A DNA stretch of 64,000 nucleotides from Scylla paramamosain. Taxonomy: Eukaryota; Arthropoda; Malacostraca; Decapoda; Portunidae. Positions 55,773 to 64,000 of the stretch are shown here, in pieces. The translations under genes and the position numbers were made by a program. Positions within the stretch are counted from its first letter, which is position 1. Each line of letters opens with the position of its first letter. The notes under the pieces are model-generated. The model saw only the letters and a program-made list of their open reading frames with translations. It had not been told where the DNA came from and did no database searches. The stretch is from NCBI RefSeq assembly GCF_035594125.1, contig NC_087155.1, positions 3,914,192 to 3,978,191 of the forward strand, given 5' to 3'.

Positions 55773-56221
55773 GTAAGTAAATTAGGAATGTTTAATATAT
55801 GTGTTAGTATAGTGTGTAGGTGTACTGTGTGTAGGCTTCATGTGATGGCACAGGCCGGGCTGGGTCTCCCTGTTGCACCGTAGGTGGAGTCAGGCGGAGA
55901 CTCCACTATTTCCCTCGCTAACACCAAACAACTCTTCACTCCCCCAAGGTGTAGTCCCCGGATGCCAGCGACTCAGGACGAGGTGCAACCCTCTCACTCA
56001 GCTCCGCTAGGTGGAGGCCTGCAAGCCCTTTCAGTGGCCGGAACCCCTTGACGGTGGACTTTTGGGTGGAACTGGCACTTAGCCTTGTGACACCAGCCCA
56101 CTGCCGACTCAGGGCGCGGAGTGGGTAGAGAGGAGCTCAGCCGCGTTTTCCGTGTGAAGCAAGTGTAGTAGGTGTTTGTTGTGTAGTGTGTTGGTGTAAC
56201 ACAATGTTCTTTCCCTTTCAG

Positions 56222-56300
56222 ATGCCCTGTGTATGGTGTTTCTCATACGTGCCTCGCTGCCGCTTCTATAAACTCTACGGTCCAAACCATGGAGGAATAA
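56222..56300 (+). CDS. Possible second exon of the unknown gene
   Basis: Acceptor TTCCCTTTCAG at 56211-56221 is in compatible phase with the donor at 55772. The frame ends VQTMEE-stop. The surrounding 55860-56340 is unusually GC-rich and could instead be a repeat. Confidence 0.2.
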
Positions 56301-56748
56301 TGGGAGGAGTCGCATTTACGTCACGAATGTGAAGCTAACGCGCTATTGGTCCCCTGTTGCCCCTACCCCCTCCCCACCATACTCCCCAAAACATAACCAG
56401 CTGATCACTGTAAGTAAAGGGTAACGCCAATACACTGCTATTTATTTCCTATTTTTTGCTGTTGCTTACAGGCTGCCCACCATATCTGTGACCACAAGAC
56501 TGCAATAGTAGTGTTGTGCCGTGCCACCAGGATTTAGAAGGCAAATCATACATACAAATCAGACCATACAGTGTTTTTCAACTTGGGTGAGAGGTGGGGA
56601 GCTGTACTTTGAGGCGGGAATATGGATGGACGAAATTATGTTCACATGTACATATATGTGCTTATAGATGAAGAAGCTTCAGATAAACTGTATATGAGAT
56701 GAAAGATGGCCTGAAGGCTGATTTTCCTTGGGATACTATCTCTTAACC
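56301..56748. other. Unassigned sequence
   Basis: No gene or recognised repeat. Confidence 0.5.
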
Positions 56749-56809
56749 CAGATTGATCTCAAACAGAATATATATTAGCGTATTACTTATTGACATTAAA
56801 AATATGTGA

Positions 56810-56880
<71 letters not shown>

Positions 56881-56890
56881 GTGATACAAT
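56749..56890 (+). repeat. Unit Q, diverged copy with (CT)n
   Basis: GATCTCAAACAGAATATATA, then TATTGACATTA, then GAAATT(CT)n and CATGTGATAC. The order matches the unit that forms the arms of the inverted repeat at 57162-57410. Confidence 0.7.
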
Positions 56891-57004
56891 AATGTGCTTT
56901 TGTAATTTATATGAATAATATATACTGTAAATTGTAATTACTAATGGAACTGACACTGCTTTTTCTTACATATAAATCAATCAATCAATAAATGAGTAAA
57001 TCTG

Positions 57005-57979
<975 letters not shown>

Positions 57980-58111
57980 TGTTCTAAAGATTTTTTATTT
58001 TAATAAGATCATTCTTGAACTGACCAAATCTAGCAAGAAGTTTCTCATATTTAGAAGAATTTGCTTACATTTCAGAAATCTCAAATCTTCCACAATGTTC
58101 TACCAGACACT

Positions 58112-58340
58112 TTCTAGAAGTTTCTAGGACATTTTAGAACATTATATTCAATTAAAAAAATTCCAGAATATTCTAGAACTTTCTAGAATACAGTAGAAAT
58201 ATGTAGAAGTATCAAAAATTTTCTAAAATCTACAAGAATTTTATAGAATGATTCAGAATATTCTAAGTAGATTCAAAAATATTCTAGAAAGAATGAGAAC
58301 ATTCTGGAACACATTCTAGAAAGACTAATAATATTCTAGA
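58112..58340 (+). promoter_or_regulatory. Array of heat-shock-element-like palindromes
   Basis: TTCTAGAA occurs at 58112, 58171, 58181, 58282 and 58314, with TTCCAGAA at 58161, TTCTGGAA at 58302 and TTCTAGAG at 58334. Further half-sites (GAA/TTC at 5-bp phase) lie between. nTTCnnGAAn is the core of the heat shock factor site. The array ends 15-20 bp before a TATA box. Function is inferred from motif and position only; it could also be an AT-rich simple motif expansion. Confidence 0.55.
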
Positions 58341-58354
58341 GTACTGCTTGACAA

Positions 58355-58362
58355 TATAAAAG
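58355..58362 (+). promoter_or_regulatory. TATA box
   Basis: TATAAAAG, with an initiator-like ATTAGTTC about 30 bp downstream (58384-58390) and an ATG at 58430. Confidence 0.55.
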
Positions 58363-58429
58363 TAGGGGCTTGCAGACCACCAATTAGTTCTGCTTTGGAT
58401 GCCTGAGAAGACACATCACAAGGGACAAA

Positions 58430-58537
58430 ATGTCATCAAGAGGCTGCATTCATTCTCCAGATGCATTCTGCTACACATGTGGTCAATTCATCAAGACAAG
58501 AGCAAAGTTCTCTGTAACAGCATCTGAAAAATTGTGA
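58430..58537 (+). pseudogene. Short Cys-containing ORF, truncated
   Basis: 35 codons starting MSSRGCIHSPDAFCYTCGQF and ending in TGA at 58535-58537. The DAFCYTCG segment resembles the N-terminus of a family of uncharacterised arthropod and cnidarian proteins that start 'M...C....DAFCYICG...' and are usually several hundred residues long. That recollection is from memory and unverified. The following sequence to 58640 is AT-rich and no longer matches, so this looks like a 5' remnant. It sits 75 bp after the TATA box. Confidence 0.4.
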
Positions 58538-58711
58538 AATTCAGCTATTTTGGACAAAAAAATCATTCTAAAAGCCACAAAAGCTAAGTTTGACAGGAAC
58601 AATGGACATTTTCCATTGATTTGCAATGAAAAGAGTTACATAAAAACGTAAGAAATAAGGGAAGCTGCAAAAAGCCATCAGGCTTACACGTGGCAGTTCT
58701 TGTATGAAATA

Positions 58712-59340
58712 TACTTACCTATTTCTGTCTATCATCCCCATCCATAAATCCGTCTAATCTTCTCTTAAAGCTCTGTAATGTCTGAGCACCAACAACTTGA
58801 TTACTGAGTCCATTCCATTCATCTACCACTCTATTTGAGAACCAATTTCTTCCTGTCTCTTTTTTAGACCTAAATTTTTCAAGCTTGAACCCGTTATTTC
58901 TTGTTCTGTCCTGGTTACTGATCCAAAGAATTTTGCATACGTCCCCCTTGTTATAACCCTTATACCACTTAAAGACTTCTATCAGGTCCCCTCTTAACCT
59001 ACGTCCCTCTAGAGAATGTAAATTTAACAGCTTCAGTCGCGCCTCATAAGGAATACTTCGCATCCCCTGTATCCTTTTAGTCATTCTCTTTTGTACTGAT
59101 TCTAATAGACCTATATCCTTCCTGTAATATGGGGACCAGAACGGAACAGCGTAGTCTAGGTGAGGTCTGACCAACGCCAAATACAACTTTAATATTACTT
59201 TGGGCCTTCTAAATTTAACGCTCCTAAAAATGTATCCTAATACCATATTTGCACTATTTCTGGCTTCTTAGACGGAGTTCAGAACTATAACTCCTAAATC
59301 TTTTTCATACCCTGAATTTACCAGAGTTTTCGTTGTTAGA
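58712..59340 (-). mobile_element. LINE E copy 1 (CR1/L2-like), C-terminal part
   Basis: A 175-codon frame (58719-59246) encodes FRSVKFRRPKVILKLYLALV, RPHLDYAVPFWSPY, ESVQKRMTKRIQGM, LHSLEGRRLRGDLIEVFKW and the terminal SFKRRLDGFM. This is the RT C-terminal domain of a CR1/L2-like element related to, but distinct from, family A. It is 5'-truncated near 59340. The open frame suggests modest age. Confidence 0.85.
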
Positions 59341-59363
59341 TATACATTTTATAAACTCTGTTT

Positions 59364-59423
59364 GGAGCTTTGGGTTCGATACCATAACCATTCGGAGCTT
59401 TGGGTTCGATACCATAACCATTC
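59364..59423 (+). repeat. 30-bp exact tandem duplication
   Basis: GGAGCTTTGGGTTCGATACC plus ten bases is repeated once without change. Confidence 0.95.
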
Positions 59424-59711
59424 TAACCCACACATCACCACTTTCTGTCAGTCCTCACCACACCACCAGAAGGAACACACAAGGTTCGTTTCTGGCCATA
59501 CTACACTCTTATCTTTATTGTTTTTCTCTTCCAATAGGTATAGCTTATTAACATTTATCACTGCTGTTTGTGTCCTGTCTCTCTCTCTCTCTCTTTTTTT
59601 TTTTTTAGCTATTTACTTACCTGTATTGTTTCTTTTTTCACTTGTGTAATGTTTACCTCCTCCCATGTTCATTGTCTCACTTTTCCTTGTCCTCTGTTGG
59701 ATACTTTAGTG

Positions 59712-60563
59712 TTTTTTTTTTTTATGTGGGAGGGACACTGGCCAAGGGCAACAAAAAAAAAAAAAAACCCTCTAAGATGCCAGTCCCAGAAAAGGGTCCA
59801 AAGCTGTAGTCAAAAATTGAAGGATAAGTGTCTTGAAACCTCCCTCTTGAAGGAATTCAAGTCATAGGAAGGTGGAAATACAGAAGCAGGCAGGGAGTTC
59901 CAGAGTTTACCAGAGAAAAGAATGAATGATTGAGAATACTGGTTAACTCATGCATTAGAGAGATGGACAGAATAGGGATAAAAGAAAGAAGAAAGTCTTG
60001 TGTAGCGAGGCTGCGGGGGGGAGGGGAGGCATGCAGTTAGCAAGATCAGAAGAGCAGTTAGCATGAAAATAGCGGTAGAAGACAGAGATGCAACATTACG
60101 CCGATGAGAGAGAGGCTGAAGACAGTCAGTTGAGATGAGATGAAAAGCTTTTGATTACACCCTGTCTAGAAGAGCGGTATGAGTGGAACCCCTCCAGACG
60201 TGTAAAGCATACTCCATACATGGACGGATAAGGCCCTTGTACAGAGTTAGCAGTTGCGGGGATGAGAAAAACTGGCGGAGACTTCTCAGAACGCGTAACT
60301 TTATAGAAGCTGTTTTAGCTAGAGATGAGATGTGAAGTTTCCAGTTCATATTATAAGTAAAGGACAGACCGAGGATGTTCAGTGTAGAAGAGGGGGATAG
60401 TTGAGTGTTATTGAAGAAGAGGGGATAGTTGTCTGGAAGGTTGTGTCAAGTTGACAGATGGAGGAATTGAGTTTTTGAGGCATTGAACAATACCAAGTTT
60501 GCTCTGCCCCAATTAGAAATTTTAGAAAGATCAGAAGTCAGGCGTTCTGTGGCTTCTCTGAAG
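59712..60563 (-). mobile_element. LINE B copy 9, 3' part
   Basis: The poly(T) and ATGTGGGAGGGACACTGGCC start marks the 3' end. Matches run through the C-terminal domain (60155-60349) to the ASKTQFLHLST block (60446-60706). 5'-truncated. Short deletions are present. Confidence 0.85.
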
Positions 60564-60954
60564 CCCACTGGCTTCACCTGTCTTGATGAGATATGAGTGG
60601 GAGGCTGTTTCCTGTATATTAAAGCTCCTTGGTCCAAACCAAGGAACATACAAGAAGGAAGTAGTGGTGAGGGTTGCAGTTTGGAGGACAGCGGCGGTAC
60701 TGCCACCTGTTGGCGACGAATATATTCAAAGAAAACGTGTTTAGGAGTATCTTAAATATTTCCTCGCCTCCACATAAAACCCACCCCCCCCTCTTTTTTT
60801 TTTTTTTGTTTTATGAATTTTATAAGGTGAATGAATATAATTGTATTTTTTTTTACTTTATTATGAATTATAGTTATACTTAATTTCATATATGCAGTAT
60901 TTGCATAAAAATAAATTAAAACGTAGTAAAAGTAACAATGATAATATCAATAAT
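60564..60954. other. Unassigned sequence
   Basis: No gene; contains C and T homopolymers near 60784-60806. Confidence 0.5.
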
Positions 60955-61081
60955 AAAAAAAAGTAATGATAATAATGATGATGATAATAATCATAATAAT
61001 AATAATGGCAACAATGATAATGGTAACAAAAATAACAATAATAATAAAACAATTAAATATAATAATAATGGTGGTAGTAGC

Positions 61082-61123
<42 letters not shown>
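60955..61123 (+). repeat. (AAT)n-rich trinucleotide repeat
   Basis: Imperfect AAT/ATG/GGT triplets becoming pure AAT at 61081-61123. Confidence 0.9.
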
Positions 61124-61128
<5 letters not shown>

Positions 61129-61331
61129 GGAACCCAAAGAACCTGATCTTTACATTTTTTTTTTTTACATTTAGATTTAGATTTAGATAAGATTAAGACA
61201 GAACACAACACACAAACACTCTGTTACTAAAGCAACAATTAACATCTCCATATAAAAGGTTTTCTACACAGTAATGAGAGGTTAAAATGGCAGGGCACAT
61301 GCCGAAAAGCTGCTGTGAATTGTATATATAT

Positions 61332-62028
61332 TGTTGCGACAGAGGGATGACATTGGTAGCACCGTGTCGCGAGTAGTGAAGATGGGCGCTGGCACCGCTG
61401 AATTCAATAAGGAGTGAGCTGGAATTCAGGTTGAGACTGGAGGTGGGAAACACTGTGATTGGCCCGAAGAGCAGTAGCTCGCCAGCTAATCACGAAGGGG
61501 CCAACGCTATATAAGGGCCTGTGGCGGTCCCCAAGACAAAGAGAAAAGAGGACATCAGACAGAGTGAGAAGATGCCAGACCAAGAGAACAAGTGCCTGTT
61601 CCTTGCTACAACACTGGTTGTCGCTGCAACTGCAACAACGTGACTGCACCCCGAGGCATGGTGTGAGGTTGGTGTGCCCCAGCAGACTAAGACAGTGAGT
61701 ACTTGACGCTAGCTGAGCAATGCTGTTTACAAGTTGTGATCTCGGGGCGTGCTGTGCGCTTGCAGCTGTTCTGTGAGGGGAGACATGCTACCCAGCGGCA
61801 GAGACGCTTTGCAGAGTGAGGGCTGGTGGTGCGACTCTGACTAATGCTGTAGTGTGGTAGTGTCCCTCGTGCCCCATGGTACTGCTCTGTGTGGGCAATA
61901 AAGACATGAGTGCCAGTGAGCCTGTGTTTTGTTGCCCCTTTCCCCCTCTCATTAGTCTGTTGAATCCAGACAGGTGCCGCGTGTACGTGCCTCGCTCCAA
62001 TAGCCAAACGGGCCCAACCACGACAACA
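61332..62028 (+). mobile_element. LTR of an LTR retrotransposon (697 bp)
   Basis: Begins TGTTGCGACA and ends CACGACAACA (TGTTG/CAACA termini). It contains a TATA box (TATATAAG, 61508-61515), a GC-rich presumed R/U5 region and AATAAA at 61897-61902. A TGG-starting candidate primer-binding site follows one base after the end. No gag or pol follows; only about 85 bp of internal sequence remains before a (TA)n tract. Gypsy-like by general architecture, but the superfamily is not proven. Confidence 0.65.
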
Positions 62029-62029
62029 G

Positions 62030-62044
62030 TGGTGGATTCATGTT
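62030..62044 (+). promoter_or_regulatory. Candidate tRNA primer-binding site
   Basis: TGGTGGATTCATGTT starts with TGG, complementary to the CCA end of a tRNA, right after the LTR. The priming tRNA was not identified. Confidence 0.4.
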
Positions 62045-62123
62045 GTATGCGTTGACCGCCTTGGTCTGGTGCAGTGGTAAGTGTGTACCTGAAGGCACCT
62101 GAATGCTGGAAAAAGGGGTGTGT

Positions 62124-62239
<116 letters not shown>

Positions 62240-62790
62240 ACAGTGGCGTTCCTCAGGGTTCTTTCCTGTCACTCACTCTCTTCTTATTATTCATTAATGA
62301 TCTTTTAAACCAAATTTCTTGTCCTATCCACTCCTACGCTGATGATACCACCCTGCACTTTTCCACGTCTTTTCATAGACGTCCAACCCTTCAGGAGGTA
62401 AACATTTCACGCAGGGAAGCCACAGAACGCCTGGCTTCTGATCTTTCTAAAATTTCTGATTGGGGCAGAGCAAACTTAGTATTGTTCAATGCCTCAAAAA
62501 CTCAATTCCTCCATCTATCAACTCGACACAACCTTCCAGACAACTATCCCTTCTTCAATGACACTCAACTGTTCCCCTCTTCCACACTGAACATCCTCGG
62601 TCTGTCTTTTACTTATAATCTGAACTGGAAACTTCACATCTCATCTCTAGCTAAAACAGCTTCTATGAAGTTAGGCATTCTGAGACGTCTCCGCCAGTTT
62701 TTCTCACCCCCACCCCCCCACTCACGTTCCACTCATGTTGCTCTTCTAGACAGGGTGGAATCAAAATCTTTTCGTCTCATCAACTCCTCT
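62240..62790 (+). mobile_element. LINE B copy 10, internal RT fragment
   Basis: Starts at the [20 protein letters not shown] block, with SYADDTTLHFSTSFHRRPTL and the ILGLSFTYNLNWKLHISSLA block in one open frame. There is a deletion after the C-rich run at 62709-62720. It lacks both ends and the poly(A) tail. Confidence 0.85.
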
Positions 62791-62910
62791 ACCTATGCTA
62801 AGTACTTTGCATTTATTGATATTAAATTGCATTTGCCATATGTCCGTTCATTCAGATGGCAAATGTAATTTAATATCAACAAATGCAAAGTACTTAGCGT
62901 AGGTAGAGGA
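62785..62910. repeat. Hairpin: 54-bp arms, 18-nt loop
   Basis: Arms 62785-62838 and 62857-62910 are reverse complements with three differences, all transitions. The right arm is LINE E coding sequence (FNINKCKVLSVGRG); the left arm is its inverted copy joined to LINE B10. Confidence 0.92.
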
Positions 62911-63090
62911 AACCCACACAGTAGGTACACATTAAACAACGAAACTCTGGTAGGTACAAGGGTACAAGAAAGATTTAGGAGTTATAGTTAGCTCTGAACT
63001 CTGTCTAGGAAAACAATGCATAGAGGCCAGAAACAGGGCAAATAGGGTACTAGGATTAATTTTTAGGAGTGTTAAAAGTAATTAAAAGTA
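62857..63090 (+). mobile_element. LINE E copy 2, internal fragment
   Basis: Translates in broken frames to FNINKCKVLSVGRGNPHSRY, TLNNETLVG and degenerate CIEARN(K)ANRVL-like sequence. It overlaps the upstream edge of LINE E copy 1 (ACTCTGGTA, GATTTAGGAGTTATAGTT shared). Confidence 0.75.
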
Positions 63091-63200
63091 AACAATGTAA
63101 TATATCTGTTCACCTTCCTATTGAGAGGGTGGCATCAGGTATTCTTAAAGGGTGTGTGAGTTGGATGAGTCTACAAGGCGATTTTGGCATATACCTGATT

Positions 63201-63330
63201 ATAATTACAAATGTCTATTTTCATCATTCTTTAGTTCCATTTTTTTTTTTTTTCTCACTGTAAGATGATAATTACAAATGTCTATTTTCATCATTCTTTA
63301 GTTCCATTTTTTTTTTTTTCTCACTGTAAG
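63201..63330 (+). repeat. 67-bp tandem duplication
   Basis: ATAATTACAAATGTCTATTT starts at 63201 and again at 63268. Units are identical except for the T-run length. Confidence 0.95.
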
Positions 63331-64000
63331 CAAAGGTAGTACAGTTTGGGAGCCACTGCTAGAGACAAATATGTGCTGCATAGTATAGATAAACGGTAGG
63401 CTGTACTTCTTTGTGATTTTATCAGTATCCAAATTGTTGATTACTCTATTAATCTTGCAATTCTAAAAATTGTTACAAATGTCATGGCTTGGCGACAATA
63501 ATTAAGAGTGGAATGCCACATTTCTCTCCAAAATTTTTTGTGTATCTCTTTTTATACATTTTCTCATGTCTCTTTCTTTTCTCCTTGCAATTTGTCTAAA
63601 TTCTGATTCATTCATAAACCTTTCTTAACTGTCCTATCACGGTATTTTCTTTTGAGGCATTATGTATTTCTTCTTTCTGTTGTCTCTCCTTCAGTATATC
63701 TTCAAAATAGTTTGTGTTCTTCATGACATTTTTCATAGACAATCCTTCCCAAATATTATCCCCATATATGAATTCCCTCATGATTTATATTCTATTAAAT
63801 TTCTGTGAAAACTAATGATGTATTAGTATGTGTATATACTGACATTTAAAGCAGACACCTTGTGGAGGAATATGACTGAGATAGCACAGGGAACTTTCTG
63901 TTAGGACAATTTAAGATGTAAATTTTATACTATGAGTAATGTGTGTGATACTAACAGGATGTTCCACAAATAAGCACCAGGTCTTCTAAGCTCCAAAGTC
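63331..64000. other. Unassigned, possible antisense LINE remnant
   Basis: No gene. Minus-strand translation of about 63480-63790 is Lys/Glu-rich (KKIHKKFWREMWHS region) and may be the linker of an old LINE, but no diagnostic motif was seen. Confidence 0.3.

Noticed and set aside
60938..61190. Asn-rich and Ile-rich frames of 74-78 aa
   Set aside because: They come from the (AAT)n trinucleotide repeat.

Overview
The window looks like nuclear DNA of a decapod crustacean, probably a crab. There are split genes with GT-AG introns, very dense and long dinucleotide microsatellites, and many broken non-LTR retrotransposons of types familiar from decapod genomes. The organism is inferred from style and repeat families, because no marker gene is present. 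Only two host genes are well supported and one more is possible; about nine tenths of the window is repeat or unassigned intronic and intergenic DNA. Family letters (A-E, F-H, I-L, N, O) are my own labels, based on comparing copies within the window.

Gene 1 (+ strand, 1145-30509) is the 3' part of a SMYD3-like SET/MYND lysine methyltransferase. Six exons join with compatible splice phases: 1145-1272, 12654-12830, 21069-21207, 25293-25643, 25763-25922 and 30155-30509. The MYND and N-terminal SET exons would lie upstream of the window. Two features stand out: Asn in place of the His of the NHSC motif, and a Lys/Glu-rich insert, apparently a coding GA-rich repeat, in the post-SET cysteine region. 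Gene 2 (- strand, 34145-34525) is a single coding exon for a twin CX9C protein like CHCHD7/COX23. It is convergent with gene 1, and a near-intact Jockey-like LINE (30735-33037) sits between them. A plausible first coding exon of an unknown + strand gene lies at 55690-55772.

Layout: 1.5-12.4 kb is intron 1, with a TIR element, two large minus-strand LINEs (A1, CR1/L2-like; B2, Jockey-like) and repeat K. Intron 2 (12.8-21 kb) holds an RTE-like LINE (C) hit by three later insertions, plus A3 and two LINE D fragments. Intron 3 (21.2-25.3 kb) holds an 84-bp perfect palindrome, a three-level nest of DNA transposons (F with H inside and G inside H) and a tRNA-derived SINE. Intron 5 has a degenerate LINE B. 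From 35 to 45 kb are (GA)n and (TA)n tracts, F elements, LINE I and a foldback element with arms of about 380 bp (J). From 45.7 to 51.7 kb LINE A2 is split by a LINE B. From 56.7 to 57.4 kb is a long inverted repeat. At 58.1-58.5 kb a cluster of heat-shock-element-like palindromes precedes a TATA box and a short Cys-containing ORF. An LTR with a candidate primer-binding site is at 61.3-62.0 kb, and a 54-bp hairpin lies at 62.8 kb.

No bacterial-style operon, CRISPR array or rRNA gene was seen. The most unusual material is the heat-shock-like promoter block, the group of hairpins and palindromes, and the consistent contact of F-element ends with microsatellites.
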